Of a stretch of 64,000 nucleotides of DNA, positions 19,955 through 28,837 are shown piece by piece. Positions within the stretch are counted from its first letter, which is position 1, and each line of letters starts with the position of its first letter. The position numbers and the translations under genes are program-made. Source of the stretch: Vibrio pomeroyi (GTDB lineage: Bacteria > Pseudomonadota > Gammaproteobacteria > Enterobacterales > Vibrionaceae); assembly GCA_041879425.1 (NCBI GenBank), contig CP090855.1:62001-126000 (forward strand), written 5' to 3'. The notes under the pieces were generated by a model that saw nothing but the letters and a program-made list of their open reading frames with translations, made no database searches and was not told where the DNA came from.

Positions 19955-21505
19955 CTAATCACGCATATTCAGAATTAATACAGCGGCTAACGCTAAGAAT
20001 GCCGTCATCATCAAGAACACATCGTTATAGGCCATGATAGCGGCGTCACGTTGCATTGTTCCTAACAGGCTAGCTTGCGCTTGTTGCATCGCTGTCGCGG
20101 CATCACTGCCTGATTGGATGAAGAACGCTTGATGATCTTTGAGTGTTTGCCAACCAAGTTGACTCACTGAAGGTAGCGACTCTTTGATATGGGCAAGATG
20201 CTCACGAGTTTTGTTATCCAGTAGCGTAGCGATAATCGCAATACTGAACGCACCACCTAGGTTGCGCATTACGTTGGTTAAAGTCGAAGCATCCGGAGTG
20301 TCCATTTTGCTGATGTTCTTCATGGCAACCAAAGACAACGGAACCATAATAAACGGGCTGCCAATAGCGCGCAGAAGCATAGATAAAATCAACTGCTGAC
20401 CACCAAAATCAATCGTCATGTGGGTGTTTACGTAACAACTGAAACCAAACATCGCGAAGCCAAAGGTCACCAAGTATTTGGGCTTAATGATTTGGGTCAG
20501 TTTAGGCACGATTGGAAATATTAGTAGCTGAGGAAAACCCATCCACATCAGAACTTCGCCAATCTCCACCGCGTTATATTGCTGAATTTGCGTTAAATAC
20601 AGCGGCAATACATAGATAGATCCGAGCAACGCCATCCCTAAAATCAGATAGGCGATACAAGACATCGCAAACTGCGGTTCTCGCAATAACCGCAAATTCA
20701 CCAGTGGCTTCTTGTGTTGCAACTCGTTTATCACGAAGTAAACCAAACTGACCGCAGACACAATACTCAAGCCAACGATAAAGCTTGAGCTAAACCATTC
20801 CTCACGGTTGCCTTCTTCTAACACGACTTCCAAACAACCTAAACCTAGTGCCATGGTTACGATGCCGAACCAGTCGGCTTTTTTCAACGTACCAAGGTCG
20901 AGTTTTTCATCGTCCAAGCCATATCGAATCATGGTGCTCACGAGCAGAGCAGGCGGAATATTGATGTAGAAAATATAGTGCCACGAGAAGTTCTCGGTCA
21001 ACCAACCACCAAACGTTGGGCCAATAGACGGAGCAAACGTCGCGGTAACACCAAACAGCGCCATGCCGACAGCGCGTTTGTTAATAGGCAATAGTTGAAT
21101 AACCAAGGAGAACGCGAGTGGGATTAATGCACCACCACTAAAACCTTGCATCGCACGGAACACGATCATCGACGTCATGTTCCACGAGAAAGAACACAGC
21201 AGAGATGAAATGGTAAAGATTGCCGTGGTCCATGTGAGATAACGGCGTTTACCGAGCGCTTTTGAAAGCCAACCACTGAGTGGAATAGCGATCATCTCTG
21301 CGACTAGGTAAGAGGTCGAAATCCACGAACTTTCATCCAAGGTTGCAGACAAGGCACCTTGAATATCTTTAAGAGAGGAGTTGGTGATCTGAATATCCAA
21401 GATCGCCATGAACGCACCAATCAAACCGCCGAATAAGGCGATCCAATGGCGAGTTGATACTTTGTCCTCATCATGAGTTGAGGTGATAACACCAGCGCTG
21501 CTCAT
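19955..21505 (-). CDS. EmrB/QacA-type (DHA2) drug:H+ antiporter
   Basis: This is an inner-membrane proton-coupled multidrug exporter, 516 residues with about 14 hydrophobic segments as in the DHA2 branch of the major facilitator superfamily. Visible motifs are LDIQITNSSL in TM1 (motif D1-like), the loop LSGWLSKALGKRRYL (motif A), and GPTFGGWL (motif C). The start has GAGG eight bases ahead of the ATG. It lies 3 bases downstream of an EmrA-type adaptor gene, so the pair should form a tripartite pump with a TolC-type outer-membrane channel not encoded here. The divergent LysR gene at 22702 is its probable regulator. Substrates cannot be read from sequence. Confidence 0.9.
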   Translation of the reverse strand: MSSAGVITSTHDEDKVSTRHWIALFGGLIGAFMAILDIQITNSSLKDIQGALSATLDESSWISTSYLVAEMIAIPLSGWLSKALGKRRYLTWTTAIFTISSLLCSFSWNMTSMIVFRAMQGFSGGALIPLAFSLVIQLLPINKRAVGMALFGVTATFAPSIGPTFGGWLTENFSWHYIFYINIPPALLVSTMIRYGLDDEKLDLGTLKKADWFGIVTMALGLGCLEVVLEEGNREEWFSSSFIVGLSIVSAVSLVYFVINELQHKKPLVNLRLLREPQFAMSCIAYLILGMALLGSIYVLPLYLTQIQQYNAVEIGEVLMWMGFPQLLIFPIVPKLTQIIKPKYLVTFGFAMFGFSCYVNTHMTIDFGGQQLILSMLLRAIGSPFIMVPLSLVAMKNISKMDTPDASTLTNVMRNLGGAFSIAIIATLLDNKTREHLAHIKESLPSVSQLGWQTLKDHQAFFIQSGSDAATAMQQAQASLLGTMQRDAAIMAYNDVFLMMTAFLALAAVLILNMRD

Positions 21506-21508
21506 GGT

Positions 21509-22573
21509 CTAGCCTCGTTTATCGATGGTCGCAACCACAGACAAACCAGGAAGCAATCGACCTTTTAACTCTTGCTGATCTGGAATGGTGATTTTCACAG
21601 GGACACGTTGAACGATTTTGGTGAAGTTACCGGTTGCATTCTCAGGTGGCAGCAGCGCGAACTTAGCACCAGTAGCAGGGGAGAAGCTGTCTACCACGCC
21701 TTCAAGTGGCTGGCCTGGAAAGGCGTCTAACTCGACTTCAACGGTTTGACCTTTGTGAATACCACTAAGTTGTGTCTCTTTGAAGTTTGCTTCAATCCAC
21801 ACTTGGTTGTTAGGCACTAGACTCATAAGCGGAGCACCGGCTTGAATCAATAAACCTTCGCGCACACTGCGTTTACCAATGACGCCGTCTGTAGGTGCGT
21901 AGACTTTGGTGTAATCAAGGTTGAGTTGTGCTTGATCTTGTTGTGCTTGCGCTTCTGTTACTGAGGCTTTGGCTTGCTCAATTTCGCTCGCAATAACGAT
22001 CAGTTGGTCATTGGTAGCGACCAGGTTGGCTTTCGCTTCTTCTAAGTCAGCAAGGGTCACTTTTTGTTGAGCAACCATGCTATCGACTTCATCTTGAGAA
22101 GCGTAATTGCGTTTTAACAAGCTGCGAGAGCGCTGTACTTGTTGGATCGCACGTTCATACTCTGCTTCGGCAGAATCTACGCCACTTTCTGCTTGGTTAA
22201 TTTTGCTACGTTGTAACGTCTGTTGGGCGATTAAGTTCTTTACGTCGGATTGTACGACGGATAAATGGGCATTAGCTTGAGCAAGGGCAGCTTGGTAATT
22301 ACGGTCATCAATTTGAACCAATAAGTCGCCTTCTTTCACCGATTGGTTATCACTCACGTAAGACTTAACAATATAGCCAGACACTTTAGGACTAATATTG
22401 GTGATGTCGCCTTGTAGGTAGGCGTTATCGGTCGATTCAAAATACTGGCCGTAGCCATACCAATATCCAGCGCCAGCTAAACCCAATGACAGCATGATCG
22501 CAGTAGCAATAAGCGGTGCTTTTTTACGTTTTTTTGTGCTTACTGATTGCGAAGCGTTGTTGTTCTCTGTCAT
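21509..22573 (-). CDS. EmrA/HlyD-type membrane fusion protein
   Basis: This periplasmic adaptor links an inner-membrane pump to an outer-membrane channel. It has 354 residues: a cytoplasmic KKRKK stretch, one membrane anchor (about 20-40), a split lipoyl/barrel-sandwich motif (NISPKVSGYI near 60-75 and YAPTDGVIGKRSV near 235), and a long coiled-coil hairpin rich in A, Q and E between them (about 95-225). The C-terminal beta-barrel has VEVELDAFPG and PVKI. It is the first gene of a two-gene operon with the EmrB-type transporter (gap of 3 bases). Expression is probably controlled by the LysR gene transcribed the other way. Confidence 0.9.
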   Translation of the reverse strand: MTENNNASQSVSTKKRKKAPLIATAIMLSLGLAGAGYWYGYGQYFESTDNAYLQGDITNISPKVSGYIVKSYVSDNQSVKEGDLLVQIDDRNYQAALAQANAHLSVVQSDVKNLIAQQTLQRSKINQAESGVDSAEAEYERAIQQVQRSRSLLKRNYASQDEVDSMVAQQKVTLADLEEAKANLVATNDQLIVIASEIEQAKASVTEAQAQQDQAQLNLDYTKVYAPTDGVIGKRSVREGLLIQAGAPLMSLVPNNQVWIEANFKETQLSGIHKGQTVEVELDAFPGQPLEGVVDSFSPATGAKFALLPPENATGNFTKIVQRVPVKITIPDQQELKGRLLPGLSVVATIDKRG

Positions 22574-22701
22574 TTCTATTTTCTCATTTTGTTTTTATTT
22601 AGATGTAACGAATTGTAAATGAATTCGATTGATTGATAAGATAGGAAAAAAGGGAAACACTGTTGCAAAAATCTTACTAATGGCGAGTTTGGGGAGGTCG
22701 G

Positions 22702-23613
22702 ATGGACTTAAATGCGGTCACTGTTTTTACACAAGTAGTTGATTGTGGGAGTTTTACACACGCAGCTGAAGCGTTGAACATGACGAAGTCGACCGTCAGT
22801 CGAAAACTGGCTGAGCTAGAACAGCACCTAGGTGTGAGATTGATCACTCGTTCGACACGAAGTTTGGTATTAACACCGGAAGGTGAGCGCTTCTATCAAT
22901 CGAGCATGCAAATGCACGAGATCATGAACCAAGCTGAGCTAGAGGTTTCTGCTAATCAAGATCTGATTCGTGGCCCTTTAAATGTGGTGTTACCTGTCGA
23001 GCTGGGTCATCAAGTTCTCGCTAAATACATCCATCGCTTTTTACTAGAATACCCGAGTGTGACGATGAACTTGGAGCTGACTAATCGAGAAGTCGATATT
23101 ATTGGTGAAGGCATCGATCTTTACGCGCAGATCGGTGAGCTTGCAGATTCTAGTTTGGTTTCTCGTTTTTTGACGACTTCAGGGCGTGTGTTAGTCGCGA
23201 GCCCTAAATATTTAGAGCAATTTGGCGAAATTAAAACGCCCAAGGATCTCAAGTCACCATTTCGTATGATTGAGGTCTCGAATAAAGCGGCACGTTTACC
23301 CAAATGGAAGTTGAAGCTTGATGATGGAGAGTCTGAGTATATTGAGCTGCCAAGCCAACTGAAGGTGAATACCATTACCGCGTGTTTAACAGCATGTGTC
23401 GATGGGTTAGGGCTTGCAGTGCTCCCTGAGTTCATCTGTCGAGAGCATTTTAAATCAGGTCGGTTGGTGCATTTGTTGCCAGAGTATGACATGCCACAAG
23501 TCTCGGTTAGCTTGGTGTACGCCGATAGGCAACTCATGCCCAAACGAAAAAACGTGTTTATCGACTATCTACTGACTGCATTTCAAAATAGAGCTAACGA
23601 AAAAGCTGAATAA
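22702..23613 (+). CDS. LysR-family transcriptional regulator, divergent from the efflux operon
   Basis: This 303-residue LysR-type regulator has the N-terminal helix-turn-helix DLNAVTVFTQVVDCGSFT through AAEALNMTKSTVSRKLAELE (about residues 2-45) and the typical LGVRLITRSTRSLVLTPEGE that follows. The C-terminal co-inducer domain resembles the AaeR/CrgA-like group. GGGAGGTCGG precedes the ATG. The 128-base gap to the divergent emrA-like gene should hold both promoters and the operator, so this protein most likely senses a pump substrate and controls the pump. The ligand is unknown. Confidence 0.93.
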   Translation: MDLNAVTVFTQVVDCGSFTHAAEALNMTKSTVSRKLAELEQHLGVRLITRSTRSLVLTPEGERFYQSSMQMHEIMNQAELEVSANQDLIRGPLNVVLPVELGHQVLAKYIHRFLLEYPSVTMNLELTNREVDIIGEGIDLYAQIGELADSSLVSRFLTTSGRVLVASPKYLEQFGEIKTPKDLKSPFRMIEVSNKAARLPKWKLKLDDGESEYIELPSQLKVNTITACLTACVDGLGLAVLPEFICREHFKSGRLVHLLPEYDMPQVSVSLVYADRQLMPKRKNVFIDYLLTAFQNRANEKAE

Positions 23614-23703
23614 AGGCATATTGAATTGGAAGCAACAGAAGTGATCGAACGCCTAACCTCTGTTTAGTTATAAATCATCGACAATGACCAATAGCATTGA
23701 TTA

Positions 23704-23740
23704 GAAAAACGAACCTTCTCACAAGTCCGTTTTTCTTTTT
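23704..23740. terminator. Probable terminator between LysR and alginate lyase genes
   Basis: GAAAAACG (23704-23711) pairs with CGTTTTTC (23728-23735) and is followed by TTTTTCC on the plus strand. The stem is AT-rich with a long loop, so confidence is moderate. It lies where two convergent genes end and might serve both. Confidence 0.5.
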
Positions 23741-23776
23741 CCGATTACTCAATGTGGTTGTAGGTTAAGTACCGAA

Positions 23777-24637
23777 CTAGCTCTTTTTCTCTGTGTACTC
23801 TAGCTTGTAGAAGTGCGCTTCACTTTGTCCGTTCGTAAATTGGTTATATACGCCAGCTTTGAAGTAGCTTAATAGGTGACGCCAGTAGTCAATATCCTGC
23901 TCAACTTTACGTTCACCGTTTACGTCAACAATGAGTTTCTTATCACCAACGATTAGGTCAAATGCTGTTGGTTTGCCTTCTGGTGCTTTGCCTAAGTCGT
24001 ATTGAGAATATGCTACGTCTGATTTGCACATTTCCTTGTCTTGGTTCTTCTTACCGAACGATCCTTTACAAATTACAGCATTATTCTTAATGATTGCCCA
24101 GAAATGCCCTTCAACACCATTATTGTCACGTTTCCATACAACACGCAGCAAAGGGTGAGGGACATTGTGAGTACCAAGATCATCTAAGCCTTTGTTGTGT
24201 ACTTGTAGAAAAGTAATCTCGTCTTGCTTAGAGTCTGAGTTCTTCATCGACTCTTCAGGGTTTATGATCTCAACTTCCGAACTTAATGTGTATGTTTCAT
24301 TCGCTAAGTCTGTGCGGAAGTTTTCCTGAATGCGTAACTCGTTACGCAGGTGGTCATTCTTCATGGTAAAGACTAGCGCTTCACTTTCTTTGTCGACATA
24401 GAAGTTATTGTTCACAATGCCGTCGTAGTTATTATCGAGCGCAAAATAGTCTTTGTTGCCTTTCTTGCCGTTTGGATCTGAAATTTGAAGTTCAGACACT
24501 GACAAAACATTTTGGTATTGAGAGTAATTAGAAGGTTCGCCTAAAGCGCCTTCTGGATTCGAAAACTCAACATTAGCGATTGCCGAAGAAGAAAAGGCAA
24601 GAAGGGCACAGCTAGCGAGTAGGGTTTTATTCATCAA
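23777..24637 (-). CDS. Secreted alginate lyase, polysaccharide lyase family 7
   Basis: This enzyme cleaves alginate by beta-elimination outside the inner membrane. The 286-residue protein has a signal peptide (MMNKTLLASCALL...SSAIA, cut near residue 21) and one PL7 domain. All three PL7 signature motifs are visible: RNELR (98-102), QVH (145-147, catalytic Gln/His region) and YFKAGVYNQ (258-266, with the catalytic Tyr). The family call is strong; mannuronate or guluronate preference cannot be told. No binding module is attached. It is convergent with the LysR gene, and its upstream region is the decayed transporter fragment at about 24.8 kb. Alginate lyases are frequent in Splendidus-clade vibrios that live on brown algae. 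Confidence 0.93.
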   Translation of the reverse strand: MMNKTLLASCALLAFSSSAIANVEFSNPEGALGEPSNYSQYQNVLSVSELQISDPNGKKGNKDYFALDNNYDGIVNNNFYVDKESEALVFTMKNDHLRNELRIQENFRTDLANETYTLSSEVEIINPEESMKNSDSKQDEITFLQVHNKGLDDLGTHNVPHPLLRVVWKRDNNGVEGHFWAIIKNNAVICKGSFGKKNQDKEMCKSDVAYSQYDLGKAPEGKPTAFDLIVGDKKLIVDVNGERKVEQDIDYWRHLLSYFKAGVYNQFTNGQSEAHFYKLEYTEKKS

Positions 24638-24784
24638 AATATCTCTTTTGTATTATTATCGGTCAATAAAATATAGATATCACTTTTGAGGTTTATGTGA
24701 AAACGCCAGTGTTTGAAATTGTGGTCGGCACCCAGTTTTCTGGTATAAAAATAGAGAGAATTAGGCTTTGATTTGGATTGGTTC

Positions 24785-24953
24785 TGGAATGTTAAAAGGC
24801 GGTTTTTCTTGTTATTACAAGCACAAGGGTGGTGCTTTCTGATTTTGTGTAACCAAGTCATCAAAGCTAACCTTGGAAATACCAAGTTCGTTCACAGCGC
24901 TAACTGCCAACCTGTGAACGTGAATAAAGTTGGCAGTTATCGGCACGATCAAA
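24785..24953 (-). pseudogene. Decayed fragment of a CynX/NimT-type MFS transporter gene
   Basis: On the minus strand the bases 24841-24900 align without gaps to an internal part of the intact transporter gene at 31941-33134 (44 of 60 identical by my count). The translation reads FTGWQLAL-stop-TNLVFPRLALMTWLHKI against FTLTGWQLALLMNLVFPLLALMIWLPKI in the intact gene. There is an in-frame TGA, a frameshift near 24925 and loss of both gene ends. Similarity starts right at the stop codon of the glycoside hydrolase gene (24954) and fades below about 24785, perhaps reaching 24720 (NSLYFY, then WVPTTISN in another frame). A short open frame across this region is a by-product, not a gene. Confidence 0.7.
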
Positions 24954-27257
24954 CTAGTTCAGCTCTGGTTTCCATTCAACGACTTGTCCATTGCTCAACA
25001 TAACTTTGATAGACGTCGCTGCTATTGTGACGCCGTTTTGGCTAAACGCTTGGTCAGAGAAGTTCGCAATGATCTTGCTGCCGTCATCAAATACGGTTTG
25101 TTGAACATCGCCGTTATCGTCTAACCAGTCGAAATCGACCAACTGTTTATCCCACAATTGCTTGTGTATTGGTTCAAAGCCGTCTTGATAGTGCTTCAAT
25201 GCCTTAAGCCTTGGGCTCGAACTTGATAAAGCTTCATCTCTTGTTAAGTGGACCATCGCAGGTGTGTTGTATAGCATTGCGGCTAAGTCACGATCTGCTT
25301 GTACATTAGTGAACTTGAGACTGTCTGAATGCCAGTGGTGCGTGTTAATCACTTCATCATGGAATACGGCTTGGTATAGTGGAATTCGGTATTGAGGTGA
25401 AAACAGCAGCGACTTGTAGGGCTCTTTCACTTTTGCCGATTTGAAGAAAAAGTCCGGTTTATGATCAGGATACCAGCGACCTAAATAATAAGGCGACTTG
25501 CGGTTTTCTTTCATGTCTTTGTCCGTCCAACCAAAGCCGACCGTTTCTAAGCCGTGTGCAAACGCTATGCCTTTGGTTGTCAGGCTATTGCCATCTTCAG
25601 AACCCAACAGCAAATTTGGTTGTCCACTTAACCATTGTATTCGATTATTGAAGGCAGAAAGCATATCCGACTCGTTGGAATTGTCTCGATAGTTCTCACG
25701 CGCCATTGCTGTCGCATCCACATCTAAGAACAAGCTATTGAAGTTGCCGAACCTCATAATGTCTTTAGCGCGCTGCTTTACGTAATCTAAATGGCAATTC
25801 GGATTTAGATAATAACCGTTACCTCGGAATCCTTTTTTCAAGCTTCCATCCGCTAGTTCAATCGCACAACTTTGACGCATCGGCTCTGGCAATTGAGCGG
25901 TTAGCCAGTTGTCATTTAACTTGGCGGGTATGGCTGTGTTGTAGGAGTCGTAGGTTCCAACCAGATAACCAGACTGTTTAGCCAGTTCTACCGCGTTCGG
26001 TTGATAGAAAGCTGGCATCCAATTATCAAAGCCCAGCCAAAGCTTATTCAGGCCTGCTTTATTTAGATTGCTGACCATGTCCGACGACAGGGCTTGTCCC
26101 CAAGTTTCAGGTGTATTGAGATAAGAAGACGCGTTCTTAATCAACCAGTTTTTCTTGTTCTGTGCAGCGGTATATTGAGCTTTAATAGCGTTGTCAGTGA
26201 GTGTTGGCGTGGCAACAGGGTACAAGCCTTGTAGTGATTGGCTGATAGAGTCCAACAACAGTTGTTTGTGATATTGGCTGAACCAATCTTTGCCTTTAGA
26301 CAGGGAAGACAGTTCTCGCTTGGCTTCACTTGGAACAATCAGTTTTGACCTCTCTAGGTACCAAGTGTTTAATCCCCACCAGTCGTTCACGCCTTGGATG
26401 CTCAATGGGTCTTTACCAAACAGATAAACGTGGCTTGCGCCAATTAGCTTGCTCACGTCAGGATTACGTTTTTGCTTTTCGACAAGCGATTCAGAGAGGC
26501 CGTTCTTAACGCGCCAATCTCGGTATTGTTTGGCACCATCTAACCAAGAATCGCCAATTGTTATGCGAATCGAAAAAGGCTGAGACTTGTTCAGCGTGGT
26601 AAATTGATGTGATGCGTTCATATCAATGTTGGTGCTTGTCTTAGCGGACGAGTTAGAAAAAAACAGCTGATTATTGGTTGGGTTGATTAACTGATAACTG
26701 ATGAATTGATCCTTCTGTTGCACTGTCCAAAACGGCATCTTTAAGTCTTGAGTTGTGTTGCTTCCAGAATGATTGTCGACTAGATAGTTTGCCCACTGCT
26801 TATTATCGGTAGGCACGCGCATACCTTCGCTAAAGGGCAAAAATAGGGTTTGAGTTTGTTGTTCTGCAAGGTCAAACCAAGCAAGTTCAATGGGTTGGTT
26901 TCGCTTTACCTGTGTGTTTGAAGGTAAGGTGAATTGGATAAGAAGATCACCTTGCTTAAGTTCAGCTTCAACACGGATTCCGCTGGGTATCAGCGTCCAA
27001 GAAGCCTTGGTTTGTGAGTGAGCGACGAGTTTAGTGACTTTCTGAGGTTGACGATCAACCGTTAGCGCAGCGCTATTCACGCTTAAGCCATTCCAATCTA
27101 TCGCTAATGTTTTTGTTGAAATCGATATGGTGTCGATGTTGTTGGTATTCGTTAGCGTTATCTGGCTGTCTTGTGCGTTTGCTGAGAACGTACAAGTGCT
27201 GAAGAGAGCCGCGATGGCGAAAGACGTAAAGTTAAGGTGGTGACGAACATTGAACAT
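24954..27257 (-). CDS. Secreted glycoside hydrolase, probably GH101/GH129-related
   Basis: This is a 767-residue exported protein with a signal peptide ending near FSANAQ (about residue 29). The N-terminal ~230 residues are beta-rich (galactose-mutarotase-like), followed by a barrel-like region. Asp512/Asp514 in SLFLDVDATA and Glu554 in LLLGSEDGNS are the best candidates for the catalytic acids by comparison with the endo-alpha-N-acetylgalactosaminidase-like clan. The family assignment comes from memory of such motifs and is moderate; another retaining glycosidase family is possible. It is 114 bases downstream of vxrC on the same strand and may be co-transcribed. The substrate is unknown; alpha-linked GalNAc glycans or algal polymers are both conceivable. 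Confidence 0.6.
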   Translation of the reverse strand: MFNVRHHLNFTSFAIAALFSTCTFSANAQDSQITLTNTNNIDTISISTKTLAIDWNGLSVNSAALTVDRQPQKVTKLVAHSQTKASWTLIPSGIRVEAELKQGDLLIQFTLPSNTQVKRNQPIELAWFDLAEQQTQTLFLPFSEGMRVPTDNKQWANYLVDNHSGSNTTQDLKMPFWTVQQKDQFISYQLINPTNNQLFFSNSSAKTSTNIDMNASHQFTTLNKSQPFSIRITIGDSWLDGAKQYRDWRVKNGLSESLVEKQKRNPDVSKLIGASHVYLFGKDPLSIQGVNDWWGLNTWYLERSKLIVPSEAKRELSSLSKGKDWFSQYHKQLLLDSISQSLQGLYPVATPTLTDNAIKAQYTAAQNKKNWLIKNASSYLNTPETWGQALSSDMVSNLNKAGLNKLWLGFDNWMPAFYQPNAVELAKQSGYLVGTYDSYNTAIPAKLNDNWLTAQLPEPMRQSCAIELADGSLKKGFRGNGYYLNPNCHLDYVKQRAKDIMRFGNFNSLFLDVDATAMARENYRDNSNESDMLSAFNNRIQWLSGQPNLLLGSEDGNSLTTKGIAFAHGLETVGFGWTDKDMKENRKSPYYLGRWYPDHKPDFFFKSAKVKEPYKSLLFSPQYRIPLYQAVFHDEVINTHHWHSDSLKFTNVQADRDLAAMLYNTPAMVHLTRDEALSSSSPRLKALKHYQDGFEPIHKQLWDKQLVDFDWLDDNGDVQQTVFDDGSKIIANFSDQAFSQNGVTIAATSIKVMLSNGQVVEWKPELN

Positions 27258-27371
27258 ATCTAGGTTCCGTATGAGTAAGTACGGTTATTAAACCTAAGCC
27301 GTGTCGGTGCTTTGTCACCTATATGTCTCTATTCTTTCCCTTAGCGGAGAATAGTAATAACGAGCATAACT

Positions 27372-28190
27372 TTAGAAGGGTACTGAGACACGCTGTACAT
27401 ATTGGACTTCAATCGAGCCTTGATATTCGAACATTTCCACCGAAGCACTTAAGTGTTTGGCTTGATCACCCGAGGGGCTTTCTGTCGGAACTGTTGCTTC
27501 ATGTGATTTGATTGGGACCTTGAAACCTAACATGTCGTAATTTTCATCAAACCATTGCCAACTCACATTGGTATTAGGACAGTTATCGATCACATTGGGT
27601 GGCGTTACGACAATGTGAGGGTCGTTGAGTTTGTTTTCGAGTGTTAACCATCGCTTACTGTCATCTAGCGCAACAATAATAGGGTAGTGGTTCGATCCTA
27701 TGGTTAATTGATAAACACCAGACTCTGGCTTGATAAACATTTCGCTGGTTTCAATCTCTTGATATTCGACATCAGAATTGAGCTGCCCGTCGATAACCAC
27801 TTTCCCCTGAGGTGAAACCAAAGAGATACGCTGTGTTTGATCTTCTACTGCTTCATTCAACTGCTCCGCAGACACTTTAATCTGATAGCCTTGTGACGAA
27901 AGACCGTGGCGTTTGATAAAGCTGACTTGTATGTGATTGTTGGGTGCAGAGCTTTGTTCAAGAGTGGTTCCACATTGAGTTTGACTGAGTATTTCTTGTT
28001 TAACGGGCAACCAAAGTTGGCTATCAAGTGTTTCCTGATTCAGCGCGATTTGTAGCTCCTGCCAAGCAACTTGTGGTTGGTCATCAAGCAGCGATTGATA
28101 GGTGTGTTGTAATGGAGTATCAGCAAACCAAGTTGCATGACACGCAAAGGGCGCTGTGCAAAACAGTGCTATTAGCGAGCTTAGTTTCAT
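27372..28190 (-). CDS. vxrC: VxrC-like periplasmic protein (DUF2861)
   Basis: This 272-residue exported protein has signal peptide MKLSSLIALFCTAPFACHA. The open frame extends 43 codons further upstream, but that part lies inside vxrB and has no start context; the ATG at 28190 overlaps the vxrB stop by 4 bases (ATGA), which settles the start. The content matches the DUF2861 proteins encoded third in the vxrABCDE operon of Vibrio cholerae, which acts in cell-envelope homeostasis and type VI secretion control. Conserved-looking features are two cysteines (CGTT and DNCPN) likely to form a disulfide. The exact function is unknown. Confidence 0.8.
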   Translation of the reverse strand: MKLSSLIALFCTAPFACHATWFADTPLQHTYQSLLDDQPQVAWQELQIALNQETLDSQLWLPVKQEILSQTQCGTTLEQSSAPNNHIQVSFIKRHGLSSQGYQIKVSAEQLNEAVEDQTQRISLVSPQGKVVIDGQLNSDVEYQEIETSEMFIKPESGVYQLTIGSNHYPIIVALDDSKRWLTLENKLNDPHIVVTPPNVIDNCPNTNVSWQWFDENYDMLGFKVPIKSHEATVPTESPSGDQAKHLSASVEMFEYQGSIEVQYVQRVSVPF

Positions 28191-28837
28191 TGGGATTCTC
28201 CTGCCAAACGATAACCAACGCCTCGATGTGTTTCTAGGCGGAGCGTCGGCAACTTCTGACGCAATCGCAGTATGTGATTGTCCACGGTTCTGGTACTTGG
28301 GAAGGCTTGGTAACCCCAAATCTTGTTAAGTAATTCATCTCGATGAAACACACGCCCTTGGTTTTGAACAAACAAAACCAATACCTGAAACTCTTTAGGC
28401 TTGAGTGCGATAGGGTTGTCATCCAGATAAGCGATTCGTTCCGACAAGTTGATTTGGATGTTGGCGTAGTTCAAGTGGCTAACACCTAATGGACGTAGCT
28501 GTGTGATCACCCGAGCAAGCAACTCTTCATTTGAAAATGGTTTAGTCACGTAGTCTTTAGCACCAGCCATCAAGCCTTCAACACGTTGTTGAACTTCCAC
28601 TTTCGCGGTTAATACAATCACGGGCAGAGCTTTGAGCAGTAACCAATTTGGAAGGTGTTGTAAGCTGTCACCGTCTTCGAGTTGTCGATCAAGGACCACA
28701 AGGTCGGCACGTAACCACAGCTTACTGGCGCTCTTTGCATCTTGTGCCCAAAGGCAGTGGTAACCATTGGACTCAAAGAAGCTGGCGAGGCCTTGCCCAA
28801 GCAGTTGGTCGTCTTCAATCAGCAATAGGGTATTCAT
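28187..28837 (-). CDS. vxrB: Response regulator VxrB (OmpR family)
   Basis: This is a 216-residue cytoplasmic response regulator. The receiver domain has EDD at 8-10, phospho-accepting Asp50 in LVVLDRQL, Thr in VLTAK and Lys in YVTKPF. The C-terminal winged helix has the usual LKPKEFQVL, VFHRDELLNKIWGY and RTVDNHILRLRQKL. The ATG at 28837 is preferred because it begins directly with NTLLLIEDD; an earlier in-frame start would add 18 unrelated residues. It overlaps vxrA by 23 bases and vxrC by 4, a tight operon. In V. cholerae VxrB controls cell-wall, biofilm and type VI secretion genes. Confidence 0.9.
   Translation of the reverse strand: MNTLLLIEDDQLLGQGLASFFESNGYHCLWAQDAKSASKLWLRADLVVLDRQLEDGDSLQHLPNWLLLKALPVIVLTAKVEVQQRVEGLMAGAKDYVTKPFSNEELLARVITQLRPLGVSHLNYANIQINLSERIAYLDDNPIALKPKEFQVLVLFVQNQGRVFHRDELLNKIWGYQAFPSTRTVDNHILRLRQKLPTLRLETHRGVGYRLAGESQ

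Noticed and set aside
24634..24885. 83-codon frame upstream of the alginate lyase as a gene
   Set aside because: Its translation is the decayed transporter relic run together with intergenic sequence.
24901..24939. Inverted repeat TAACTGCCAAC / GTTGGCAGTTA as a terminator of the glycoside hydrolase gene
   Set aside because: The stem is perfect but no T-run follows on the minus strand, and the bases are part of the transporter relic; it may still form a hairpin.
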